Assembly (NCBI RefSeq): GCF_003355475.1
Contig: NZ_CP031356.1
Span: 620,001-684,000 of the forward strand
Direction of reading: 5' to 3'
DNA length: 64,000 nucleotides
DNA from: Brachybacterium saurashtrense
GTDB taxonomy: Bacteria; Actinomycetota; Actinomycetes; Actinomycetales; Dermabacteraceae
The first letter of the stretch is position 1, and the number at the start of each line of letters is the position of its first letter. Under the pieces are notes generated by a model, which was given only the letters and a program-made list of their open reading frames with translations, was not told where the DNA came from and searched no databases. Both the position numbers and the translations under genes were made by a program. Of the stretch, positions 33,980 through 42,649 are shown piece by piece.

Positions 33980-34055
33980 ATCCCGGACACTCTACCGCCG
34001 TGCGGGGTGCGCGCCGGCCGCCCCGTCCGTCTCCCCGGTGGGGTGGAATGGGGGC

Positions 34056-37000
34056 ATGCGACGGACGGGGATGCTCACGGGTGCGGGCATCAGCCTGCTC
34101 GGCCCGGATCTCGACGCGCTGCCGCCCCTCCTGGCCGCCGAGGAGCTCGATCCCGGCCAGCGCGAGGTGCTGGACCGGGTCCTCGCCGGCGGGGACGCGC
34201 TCGTGCACGGCGCACCGGGCAGCGGGCGCACCGCCCTCGCGCTGACCGCCGCGGAGCTCTCCGGCGAGGGCGCCGTGCTGCTGGCGCCGCGCCGCGCCGC
34301 CGCGGGGAGGCTCCGCGACGCGCTCGCCGTCCACGGCTCCGGGGCGGTGCGCGCGATGACCCCGCCGGCCCTCGCCCACGCCCTGGTGCGCGCCGATGCC
34401 GTGCACCGCGGCCTCGGCGAGCCCACCCTGGTCACCGGCGCCGAGCAGGACGCGCTGCTGGCGGAGCTGATCGCCCAGCGCGAGCGATGGCACCTCGAGG
34501 TCGATCCCGGCGCCCGTTCCCTGCCCGGGTTCCGCACCGAGCTGCGGGACCTCCTCACCCGCGCCGGCGAGCTCGGGATCGCCCCGGCGGATCTCGAGGC
34601 GCTCGGCCTCGCGCACGGCCGGCCCGCCTGGCGGGACGCCGCCGCGCTGCAGCGCGACTACCTGGGAGTCCTCGATCTCGAGGCCTCCGCGGCGCTGGAC
34701 GCGGGGCCGCGCCTGGACTCCGGCGCCCTGGTGCGCCGCGCCGCCCGGCTGCTCGGCGCCGCCCAGGCCCCGCCGCCGTTCCGCGTCGTGGTGGTCGACG
34801 ACGCCCAGGACCTCACCGCCGCCGGCATCGACCTGGTCGCCGCCCTCGCCCGGACGGGGGCGCGGGTGCTGGTGCTGACCTGCCCGGACGCTGCGGTGGA
34901 CACCTTCCGCGGCGCGCTGCCCGACGCCGGGGAGCGCCTGCGCGCCCTGCTCCCGCGCCCCGTCGGGGAGAGCGTGCTGGACGGGACCCATGCCCAGGTC
35001 GAGGGGCTCACCGCCGCCGTCGATGCGCTGCGGGCACGCCTGCCGCTGGCGGGCTCGCCCGCTCTCGTCCGTCGGCCCCGGGCCGCCGCCCCCGGCGCGC
35101 TGGTGGCGCTGCAGGCCCAGGACCCGCTGGACGAGGCGCGGCTGATCGGCTCCGCCCTGCGGGACCTGCACCATCGCGAGGGCGTTCCCTACGACGAGAT
35201 GGCCGTGGTGGCCCGCTCCGGCGCCGCCGTGGCCGACCTCGCCGACCTCCTCTCCCGCACCGGCGTGCCGGTGCGGGTCCCCCACCGGCCCCAGCCCCTG
35301 CGGGACGTCCCCGCGATCGCGGACCTCCTGAGCGTGCTCGAGATCGGGCTGGCCCCGCCGGAGGCGCCGCTGGCTCCGCGCCGCGCCGTCGAGCTGCTGC
35401 GCGGCCCGTTCGGGGACGCCGACGCCCTGCGCCTGCGCCGCATCCGGCGCCTGCTGCTCGGCGCCCACCGCGCCGCGCATCCCGACGCCGACGCCACCAG
35501 CGAGGAGCTGCTGGCCCGCGCACTGGTGGAGGAGGAGCCGGCCGGCCTGCCCGCGGCGGACGCCCGCGACCGCGCCGCCGCCCCCGTGCACCGGCTGCGG
35601 GACATGATCCGTGCGGTGCGCGCCCATCGGGACCAGGACGCCCAGCAGGTGCTCTGGCACGCCTGGGACGCCGCGGGCCTGGCCGAGGGGTGGCGGCGCG
35701 CCGCCCTCGGCGCCGCCGGGGACGTGGACGGCGCCCGGGCGCGGATGGCCGCTTCCCGGCTGGACGCCCTGCTGGAGCTGTTCGCCGCCGCCGAGCGCCT
35801 CACCGACCGTCGGCCCGGGGCGGGGGCGCTGGACCTCGTGGAGCAGGTGCGTGCACGCTCCGTGGTGGAGGACACCCTCGCCCCGGCCGCCGCGGCGCGC
35901 GGACGCCTCGAGGTGCTCACCCCCGCCCAGCTCGCCGGCGAGCACCGCGACACCGTGGTGCTGGCCCGGGTGCAGGAGGGGGCCTGGCCGGACCTCCGCC
36001 TGCGCTCCACCCTGTTCGGCGCCGCGGAGCTGTCCCTGCACGCCGGAGCGCGCCCAGGCGCGGAGATCCCCCGGGCGGCGGAGGCGGTGCGCGCCCTCCA
36101 GCGCGAGCAGGTGCTCGCCGACGAGCTGCGCCTCGCCGTCGCCGCGCTCGCCCGCGCCCGCCGTCGCGTGCTGGTCACGGCGGTGCGCGACGAGAGCAGC
36201 GAGCCCTCCGCGCTGTTCGACGCGCTCGCCGACCTCGCGGCGAAGGACCCCGACCCCTGGATCGACCCGGAGACGCTGCGCGCCGACCCCGGACCCGCTC
36301 CCGACGCCCGCCGCCTGGTGGCGGCGCTGCGGCGCCGGCTGCGCACCGAGGACCCGCAGCAGGCGCGGGACGCGGCCCTCGCCCTGGAGGCCCTGGGCCG
36401 GGCCGGGGCGCCGGGCACCGATCCCGCGCACTGGTACCACCAGGAGCCCAGCTCCACGGGCCCGCTGCACGACGAGGAGACGCCGATCCGGCTCTCGCCC
36501 TCCGCGCTCGAGCGCGCCGTGGACTGCCCGCAGTCCTGGCTGATGGAACGCGCCGGCGGCACCCGCAGCGGGGGCCCCGCCCAGCTCATCGGCACCGCCC
36601 TGCACCACCTCGCCCAGGTCCATCCCCGCGGACCGGAAGAGGGGGAGGACCTGCTGGCCGCGCTGCACGGCCTGCTGCGCGCCGTGCCCGGCACCGAGAC
36701 CTGGTCCGGCAGGCGACGGGTGCGCCGCGCCGAGGACGCCGCTCAGCTGCTGGCCGCGCATCTGCGCCAGGCCGCCGAGCCTCTCGCCGTCGAGGCGCCG
36801 TTCGAGGTGGAGCTGGGCCGCGTGCGGCTGCGCGGCAGCATCGACCGCATCGAGGGGGACGCCACCGGTCTGCGCGTGGTGGACCTCAAGACGGGACGGG
36901 CCGCCAAGAGCGCCGCGAAGGCCGAGGAGGACCTCCAGCTCGCCGCCTACCAGGCCGCCGTGCGCGAGGGCGCCCTCGCCGAGCAGCTCGGCGAGGACGC

Positions 37001-37238
37001 GCCGGAGCGGCTGAACGGCGCTCAGCTGCTGTACGTGGGCACCGGCGGGCGGAAGGCGGCGGTGCGCACCCAGACCGCTCTGGACCGGGCCGAGGACCCG
37101 GCCTGGTTCGACGACCTCGTCCAGCAGGTCTCCCGCGAGGTCTCCGGCGCCGCGGTGACCGCCCGGGTCAACGCCCACTGCAGCCGCTGCGCCGTGCGCA
37201 GCAGCTGCCCGCTCCAGCCCGAGGGAGACCAGCTGTGA
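34056..37238 (+). CDS. adnA: AdnA-type subunit of the AdnAB helicase-nuclease
   Basis: A 1060-residue subunit with a UvrD-like N-terminal motor domain and a C-terminal RecB-type nuclease. The Walker A reads HGAPGSGRT, with Arg58 replacing the lysine, and the Walker B is VVVVDDAQDL, lacking the usual acidic pair; this motor looks non-hydrolytic, in line with mycobacterial AdnAB, where AdnB is the active motor. The nuclease has VVDLKTG near residue 950 and LQLAAYQAA. Four cysteines (DCPQSW and CSRCAVRSSC near the end) match the 4Fe-4S pin of AddB-type nucleases. ATG 34056 has TGGAAT six bases upstream. The stop overlaps adnB as GTGA. Confidence 0.93.
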   Translation: MRRTGMLTGAGISLLGPDLDALPPLLAAEELDPGQREVLDRVLAGGDALVHGAPGSGRTALALTAAELSGEGAVLLAPRRAAAGRLRDALAVHGSGAVRAMTPPALAHALVRADAVHRGLGEPTLVTGAEQDALLAELIAQRERWHLEVDPGARSLPGFRTELRDLLTRAGELGIAPADLEALGLAHGRPAWRDAAALQRDYLGVLDLEASAALDAGPRLDSGALVRRAARLLGAAQAPPPFRVVVVDDAQDLTAAGIDLVAALARTGARVLVLTCPDAAVDTFRGALPDAGERLRALLPRPVGESVLDGTHAQVEGLTAAVDALRARLPLAGSPALVRRPRAAAPGALVALQAQDPLDEARLIGSALRDLHHREGVPYDEMAVVARSGAAVADLADLLSRTGVPVRVPHRPQPLRDVPAIADLLSVLEIGLAPPEAPLAPRRAVELLRGPFGDADALRLRRIRRLLLGAHRAAHPDADATSEELLARALVEEEPAGLPAADARDRAAAPVHRLRDMIRAVRAHRDQDAQQVLWHAWDAAGLAEGWRRAALGAAGDVDGARARMAASRLDALLELFAAAERLTDRRPGAGALDLVEQVRARSVVEDTLAPAAAARGRLEVLTPAQLAGEHRDTVVLARVQEGAWPDLRLRSTLFGAAELSLHAGARPGAEIPRAAEAVRALQREQVLADELRLAVAALARARRRVLVTAVRDESSEPSALFDALADLAAKDPDPWIDPETLRADPGPAPDARRLVAALRRRLRTEDPQQARDAALALEALGRAGAPGTDPAHWYHQEPSSTGPLHDEETPIRLSPSALERAVDCPQSWLMERAGGTRSGGPAQLIGTALHHLAQVHPRGPEEGEDLLAALHGLLRAVPGTETWSGRRRVRRAEDAAQLLAAHLRQAAEPLAVEAPFEVELGRVRLRGSIDRIEGDATGLRVVDLKTGRAAKSAAKAEEDLQLAAYQAAVREGALAEQLGEDAPERLNGAQLLYVGTGGRKAAVRTQTALDRAEDPAWFDDLVQQVSREVSGAAVTARVNAHCSRCAVRSSCPLQPEGDQL

Positions 37239-40200
37239 CCGCGACCCCGACCCCTCGCCCCGACGGCGCGACCCACAGCGCCGCGCGCCTCGCGGCCCTG
37301 CTCGAGCAGCCCCCGCCCACCGCGGAGCAGACCGCGGTGATCGAGGCGCCGCTGGCCCCGATGCTGGTGGTGGCCGGCGCCGGCTCCGGCAAGACCGAGA
37401 CCATGGCCTCCCGGGTGGTGTGGCTGATCGCCAACGGCATCGTCGAGCCGCGCCAGGTGCTGGGCCTGACCTTCACCCGCAAGGCCGCGCACGAGCTCGC
37501 CGAACGGATCGGCGCCCGGCTCGAGACCCTCGCCGCCGCCCTGCGCGCCGAGGGGCTGGCGCTGCCGCCGGGCCTCGCCCGCGGCGGCGACGACCTGGTG
37601 GGCCAGCGCCCCGTGGTCCACACATACAACGGCTTCGCCCTGGACCTGGTGCGCGAGCACGCGCTCGCCGTCGGCATCGACCCGGAGCTGACGATGATGT
37701 CCACCTCCGCCTCGTGGCAGCTCGCCCACGAGATCGTGGAGGGCTGGGACGACTCGCTGGATCTCGAGGCCTCCCCGGCCACGCTCACCGCGGCGCTGCT
37801 CTCGCTCACCTCTTCCCTCGCCGACCACCTGGTCACCCCGGCCCGGCTGCAGGGGCACCTGCGCGAGATCCACGACCACCTCGCCGGGATCCCGCTGCAG
37901 GTCGAGGGGCGGCGCCGCACCACCCCCAAGGAGGTCGCCAAGGTGCTCGGGGCGCTCGAGTCCCGCCTGGCGCTGCTGCCGCTGCTGGAGCGGTTCGCCG
38001 CGATCCGCACCGCGGACTCCGCCCTCGACTTCGCCGACCAGGTCGCGCTCGCCGCCCGCGTCGCGCGGGAGGTGCCGGCCGCGGGCGCCCTGGCCCGGCG
38101 GATGCACCCCGTGGTGCTGCTGGACGAGTTCCAGGACACCTCCGTCGCACAGCTGCAGATGCTCACGGACCTCTTCGGCCCCGGCCACGCCGCCTGCGCC
38201 GTCGGTGACCCGCAGCAGGCGATCTACGGCTGGCGGGGCGCGTCGGCCGCCTCGCTGGCCGGCTTCGCCGACGCCTTCGCGACCGACGAGCAGCCCGTCC
38301 TGCAGCGCACCCTGTCCACCTCCTGGCGCAACGACGAGGCGGTGCTCGCGGTCGCGAACCGTCTCGCGGCCCCGCTGCGCGGCGACGGCTCCGGGGTGCG
38401 GATCCCCGAGCTGCGGCCCCGGCCCGGCGCGGGGGAGGGCGCCTGCGAGATCCTCGAGGCGGCCGACGAGCGCGCGGAGGCGCACGGGATCGGGCGCTGG
38501 ATCCTGGAGCGCCGCGCGGCGCAGGACGCGCAGGAGGAGCCCGCCTCCGCCGCGGTGCTGGTGCGCGCCCGCCGCCAGATCCCGGCGCTGGTGGAGGGGC
38601 TGGAGGCCTGCGGCCTCGAGGTCGCCGTGGTGGGCCTGGGCGGTCTGCTGCACCGCCCCGAGGTGGCCGACGTCCGGGCCCTGCTCGAGAGCGCCCACGA
38701 CCCCGGCCGTGGCGACGCGCTGATGCGGCTGCTCACCGGCCCCCGGGTGCGGCTCGGCGCACGGGACCTGGCGGTGCTGGGCCGCTGGCGGGACCGGCTG
38801 GGCTCCCGGCTGCGCCGCGAGGACGCGGCCCCCGGCGACCAGGACGAGGCGGAGTCCGTGTCGCTGGTCGACGCGGTCGACGACCTCCCGCCCGCGGACT
38901 GGACCGACCCCTCCGGGCGTGCGCTTTCGGAGACAGGGCGCCGGCGACTGCTGCAGGTGCAGCAGATCCTCCGCGAGATGCGGCGCCTTCTGCCGCTGCC
39001 GCTGCCGGATCTCGTCACCGCCGCCACCCGTCTGCTCGACGTGGACCTCGCCCTGCTGGAGGCGGAGCCGGACTCCCGCGCGCTCGCCGATCTCGAGGCG
39101 TTCCGCGACCACGCCGCCGCCTTCGACCGCACCGCCCGCCGCGGCGGTCTGGGCGCCTGGCTGGACCTGCTCGAGATCAGCGAGGACGAGGAGGCGGGCC
39201 TCGCGGTCACCGCCGCCCCGGAGGCGGCGCACGATCCCGCCGCGGTGACGATCGTGACCATGCACTCGGCGAAGGGCCTGGAGTGGGACCTGGTGGCCGT
39301 GGCGGGTCTCACCGAGGGCACCGTCCCCTCCTACGACCTGCGCCGGGCCCGCACCGACGAGGCGGGGCGGGTGCGGGTCCCGGCCGACGGCTGGCTGGGC
39401 CCGCTGGCCGGCGCCGCGGTGCCCACCGCCCTGCGCGGCGACGCCGACACCCTCCCGGAGCTGGCCTGGGCGGAGGCGGACACGCAGGTGGACGCCGAGG
39501 CGCTGATCGGCGAGTTCCGCCTCGCGCAGGGGGAGGAGTCCCTGCGTGAGGACCGCCGCCTGATGTACGTGGCGGTGACCAGGGCCCGTCGGCGCCTGCT
39601 GCTCACCTCCGCTGCGTGGCGCGGCGCGCTCAGCGCCCCGCGGCCGCGCTCCCGCTACCTCGCGGAGGTCACCGACCTGGTCCCGGAGCGGTTCCGCAGC
39701 GCGCAGGAGGTGCCCGCGCAGAACCCGCTGGAGAGCGAGCGCCCGCAGGCGCAGTGGCCGCCCGCCCCCGGGCAGGCGGAGCAGGCCCGGGCCCGCGCCG
39801 CCGCCCTGCTGAGCGAGGTCGCCGGGGCCGAGGAGGATCTCGCGGATCCCGCGCTCGCCGAGCTGGTGCGCCGCGCCGTCGCGGATCTCGCGCAGCAGGC
39901 GGCCGCGCCCGTCGTCCACTCCCCGCCCCGGCTCTCCGCCTCCCAGATGGTGCAGCAGGCCCGCTCCCCGCAGGCCGCGGCGCTGGACCTGCTGCGCCCC
40001 CTGCCGCGCCGTCCCTCACCGGCGGCCGCCCGCGGTACCGCCTTCCACGCCTGGCTGGAGTCCCGCTACGACAACGCCGCCCTGCTGGACCTCGAGGACC
40101 TCCTCGACGAGGGACCGGAGGAGGAGGGCGTCGCCGACCAGCGCGCGCTGCGCGAGGCGTTCCTCGCCTCCGAGTGGGCGGCCCGCTCCCCGCTCGCGGT

Positions 40201-40546
40201 GGAGCAGGAGGTCCGCACCCGGGTGGGCGGGATTGCGGTGCGGGGCGTGATCGACGCGGTGTTCTCCGACCCCGACGGGGGCGACGGCGGCGAGGGAGTG
40301 CTCATCGTGGACTGGAAGACCGGCCGGGTGCCGCCGCCGGCACGGCTGCGCGAGCGCGCGCTGCAGCTGTCGCTGTACCGCCTGGCCTGGCACGAGCGCA
40401 CCGGGCTGCCGCTGGGGCGCATCCGCACCGCCTTCCACTTCGTGGCCGACGGGGTCACCCACGAGGTGCGCCGCCACCCCTCGCGCGAGCGGATCGCGCA
40501 GATGCTGGCCGGCGAGCCGACGGGCGGGGGCGAGGAGAGGGACTGA
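37235..40546 (+). CDS. adnB: AdnB-type helicase-nuclease subunit
   Basis: An 1103-residue protein pairing a complete UvrD-type superfamily 1 motor with a C-terminal nuclease; with AdnA it resects double-strand breaks in place of RecBCD. Motor motifs: VVAGAGSGKTETM (I), LTFTRKAAHEL (Ia), LLDEFQDTS (II), GDPQQAIYGWRG (III), TMHSAKGLEWDLVAV (V) and VAVTRARRRLLL (VI). The nuclease shows RGTAFHAWLE, GVIDAVF, LIVDWKTGR and LQLSLYRLAW. No Fe-S cysteine set is present here, in contrast to AdnA. The GTG at 37235 overlaps the adnA stop, giving equal synthesis of the two subunits. Size matches Rv3201c (about 1100). Confidence 0.96.
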   Translation: MTATPTPRPDGATHSAARLAALLEQPPPTAEQTAVIEAPLAPMLVVAGAGSGKTETMASRVVWLIANGIVEPRQVLGLTFTRKAAHELAERIGARLETLAAALRAEGLALPPGLARGGDDLVGQRPVVHTYNGFALDLVREHALAVGIDPELTMMSTSASWQLAHEIVEGWDDSLDLEASPATLTAALLSLTSSLADHLVTPARLQGHLREIHDHLAGIPLQVEGRRRTTPKEVAKVLGALESRLALLPLLERFAAIRTADSALDFADQVALAARVAREVPAAGALARRMHPVVLLDEFQDTSVAQLQMLTDLFGPGHAACAVGDPQQAIYGWRGASAASLAGFADAFATDEQPVLQRTLSTSWRNDEAVLAVANRLAAPLRGDGSGVRIPELRPRPGAGEGACEILEAADERAEAHGIGRWILERRAAQDAQEEPASAAVLVRARRQIPALVEGLEACGLEVAVVGLGGLLHRPEVADVRALLESAHDPGRGDALMRLLTGPRVRLGARDLAVLGRWRDRLGSRLRREDAAPGDQDEAESVSLVDAVDDLPPADWTDPSGRALSETGRRRLLQVQQILREMRRLLPLPLPDLVTAATRLLDVDLALLEAEPDSRALADLEAFRDHAAAFDRTARRGGLGAWLDLLEISEDEEAGLAVTAAPEAAHDPAAVTIVTMHSAKGLEWDLVAVAGLTEGTVPSYDLRRARTDEAGRVRVPADGWLGPLAGAAVPTALRGDADTLPELAWAEADTQVDAEALIGEFRLAQGEESLREDRRLMYVAVTRARRRLLLTSAAWRGALSAPRPRSRYLAEVTDLVPERFRSAQEVPAQNPLESERPQAQWPPAPGQAEQARARAAALLSEVAGAEEDLADPALAELVRRAVADLAQQAAAPVVHSPPRLSASQMVQQARSPQAAALDLLRPLPRRPSPAAARGTAFHAWLESRYDNAALLDLEDLLDEGPEEEGVADQRALREAFLASEWAARSPLAVEQEVRTRVGGIAVRGVIDAVFSDPDGGDGGEGVLIVDWKTGRVPPPARLRERALQLSLYRLAWHERTGLPLGRIRTAFHFVADGVTHEVRRHPSRERIAQMLAGEPTGGGEERD

Positions 40547-40560
40547 GCGACGCCGACGGC

Positions 40561-41526
40561 TCAGGCGCGGTCGTCCTCGCGGGCGCTCATCTCCTCGTAG
40601 GTGCGCTCGGCCTCGTCCCGGGCCAGCTGGGCGAGGTCCGCGTCGAGGTCCGCGATCATGCCGCGGGCGTCGGCGACGATCTCCGGATCCTCCACCTCGA
40701 GGCCGTGGGCCAGCCACTCGGCCACCGCGAACTCGCCCAGCGCCTGCGCACGCTCCATCAGGCGCGGATGCGCGGAGGTGGGCAGCTCCTCGCGATACGC
40801 CGCGCAGAGCGCGTCGAAGCGGTCCGGATCCAGCGAGGAGATCAGCCAGGCGAGGTCCGAGGCCGCATCGGCGACCTTCGAGGAGGACCAGTCGCGCACG
40901 GCGCTGACCTGGTCGCCGGAGAGGAACAGGCTCTCCTCGGAGAGGTCGCCGTGCACGAACTGCGGGGTGAAGTCCCACAGCTCCTCGTCCTCGAGCAGCG
41001 CCTGCCAGCGCTGGGCGACGGCTGCCGGCAGGTGGCCCGCCTCGGTGAGCGCGGCGACCCGCGCCCGGTGCTCGGCGTGCAGCACCTGCGAGGTGAAGGA
41101 CTCCACCCCCGCGGCCTCCGCCGCATAGCGCGGCACCGTGTGGATCCGGGCGAGCACCTGTCCCAGCGACCGGGCCAGGGCCTCGCTGCCGGAGAGGTCC
41201 TCGAGCATCAGCGGGCGGCCCACGGGCGCCTCGGTCACCGCGCAGCGACCGCCCTCGGTGAGCTTCACGAATCCGAGCACGGGCGGGATCACGCCGCGCA
41301 GCGAGGTGCCGGTGAGGGCGTCGGCCACCTTGAGGTCGCGCTCCAGCCGCACCCCGGCGGCGGTGGAGGCGGGGGAGAGGACCATGACCCGTCGACCGTC
41401 CTCGCCGAGGATGCCGGCGACGTCGAGATCCTCCGCCGGGGTGGCGATCGGCATGGTCCTGGCCGGGACCATGCCGGGGACCGCCGCCGCGGCGAGGGCA
41501 GCCAGGGAGTAGGAGTTGCGATGCAC
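40561..41526 (-). CDS. Aminoglycoside phosphotransferase-fold protein
   Basis: A 321-residue protein of the APH/choline-kinase-like fold. The catalytic loop is FVHGDLSEESLFL, in which the usual magnesium-binding asparagine after HGD is Ser; the second metal motif is VRDWSSSKVADAASDLAWL. DVAGILGEDGRRVMVLSP suggests a shortened N-lobe. The C-terminus is a charged helix. Real antibiotic modification is doubtful; such genes next to nudC are chromosomal. GTG 41526 is supported by TACGGT (41533-41538) six bases upstream. It is inserted between adnB and nudC, where mycobacteria carry a potassium-channel gene. Confidence 0.85.
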   Translation of the reverse strand: MHRNSYSLAALAAAAVPGMVPARTMPIATPAEDLDVAGILGEDGRRVMVLSPASTAAGVRLERDLKVADALTGTSLRGVIPPVLGFVKLTEGGRCAVTEAPVGRPLMLEDLSGSEALARSLGQVLARIHTVPRYAAEAAGVESFTSQVLHAEHRARVAALTEAGHLPAAVAQRWQALLEDEELWDFTPQFVHGDLSEESLFLSGDQVSAVRDWSSSKVADAASDLAWLISSLDPDRFDALCAAYREELPTSAHPRLMERAQALGEFAVAEWLAHGLEVEDPEIVADARGMIADLDADLAQLARDEAERTYEEMSAREDDRA

Positions 41527-41532
41527 GGCTCC

Positions 41533-41568
41533 ACCGTACCGGTCGCGGCCGCCCGCTCCGCGTAGGCT
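41533..41568. promoter_or_regulatory. Divergent leaderless promoters of the phosphotransferase and nudC
   Basis: Minus strand TACGGT at 41533-41538 is 6 bases from GTG 41526; plus strand TAGGCT at 41563-41568 is 6 bases from ATG 41575. The two start codons are only 48 bases apart. Confidence 0.6.
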
Positions 41569-41574
41569 CGGAGC

Positions 41575-42492
41575 ATGGCGACGCTTCGTGGACCGCACCT
41601 CCGCACCCCTCTCACCCTGCTCTCCTCCGACCGTGACGCGCTGCTGCGCAGCGACCCGTCGGCCGTCGCGCCCGGCGAGGACGCCCGCTATCTCGTCACC
41701 CGGGCCGGGGCGGTCTCGCTGCGCGAGGAGGCCGACGGCACCCTCCGCGCCGCGCTCGAGACGGAGGACCCGCGCGGCGGCAGCCAGCAGCCGCTGGTGC
41801 TGCTGGGACGGCGCGACGGTGCACGGATCCTCGCCGTGGAGATCCCCGAGCCGAGCCCCGAGCTCGACGATCCGGGCCGCGACCTGCGCGAGCTGCGGCG
41901 CGTGGCCCACCAGCTCGCCGAGCACGATGCGGACCTCGCCGCGGCGGCCGTGGCGATGGGGTTCTGGCACCGCTCCACGCGGCACTGCCCGGCCTGCGGC
42001 GCCGCCCTGGAGCCGGAGATGGCCGGCTGGGTGCTGCGCTGCCGCGAGGAGGGCACGGAGCAGTTCCCCCGCACCGACCCCGCGGTGATCATGGCGGTGC
42101 GGGACGGGCAGGACCGGCTGCTGCTGGCCCGCAACGCGCACTTCCCCGCCGGCTTCCACTCGGTGCTCGCCGGGTTCGTGGAGCCGGGGGAGAGCCTCGA
42201 GAACGCGGTGGCCCGCGAGGTCGCCGAGGAGGTGGGCATCGAGGTGACCGGGCTCGAGTACATGGGCAGCCAGCCCTGGCCCTTCCCGCGCTCCCTCATG
42301 CTCGGCTACCGCGCCTGGGCGCCGGGCGCGGCCGAGCTCACCCTGCAGGACGAGGAGATCGCCGAGGCCCGCTGGTTCAGCCGGGAGGAGCTCGCCGCGG
42401 CGCTCGAGGCCGAGGAGATCGCCCTGCCCGGCCCCGCCTCGATGGGGCGGGCGCTGATCGACGACTGGTACGGGCGCCCCGCCCAGCGGTGA
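41575..42492 (+). CDS. nudC: NAD(+)/NADH diphosphatase NudC (RNA decapping)
   Basis: A 305-residue Nudix hydrolase that splits NADH/NAD+ and removes NAD caps from RNA. The order is family-typical: an N-terminal domain (about 1-120), a zinc ribbon starting HCPACGAALEPEMAGWVLRC whose second half is partly degraded (C-x2-C ... C), and the Nudix box GFVEPGESLENAVAREVAEE with EVG. The NADH-diphosphatase tag SQPWPFPRSLM follows it. The start is fixed by the leaderless TAGGCT. It sits directly upstream of uvrD2 as in mycobacteria. Confidence 0.95.
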   Translation: MATLRGPHLRTPLTLLSSDRDALLRSDPSAVAPGEDARYLVTRAGAVSLREEADGTLRAALETEDPRGGSQQPLVLLGRRDGARILAVEIPEPSPELDDPGRDLRELRRVAHQLAEHDADLAAAAVAMGFWHRSTRHCPACGAALEPEMAGWVLRCREEGTEQFPRTDPAVIMAVRDGQDRLLLARNAHFPAGFHSVLAGFVEPGESLENAVAREVAEEVGIEVTGLEYMGSQPWPFPRSLMLGYRAWAPGAAELTLQDEEIAEARWFSREELAAALEAEEIALPGPASMGRALIDDWYGRPAQR

Positions 42493-42649
42493 GGCCGGCG
42501 CGCCCCGCGCGCCCGAGGCCCCCGTCGGCCCTCCCGCGCGGCGCGCCCGTCGCCCCGGCGTGCCCGCACCGGCCGGGACGGTGGCGTGCGGCACCCGCCG
42601 TCCACAGCGCCCCGCCGGGCGTCGCACCGTCCTGGCAGGATGAACGGCG

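Noticed and set aside
33977-40546. One continuous plus-strand frame of about 2,190 codons spanning adnA and adnB
   Set aside because: Only its 3' half is AdnB. Over adnA the true coding frame is different and gives a full AdnA protein, so a giant fusion is not real.
40561-41526. Acquired aminoglycoside-resistance gene
   Set aside because: Base composition and leaderless promoter are like the neighbours, the HGD loop is altered, and it is embedded in a conserved chromosomal block.
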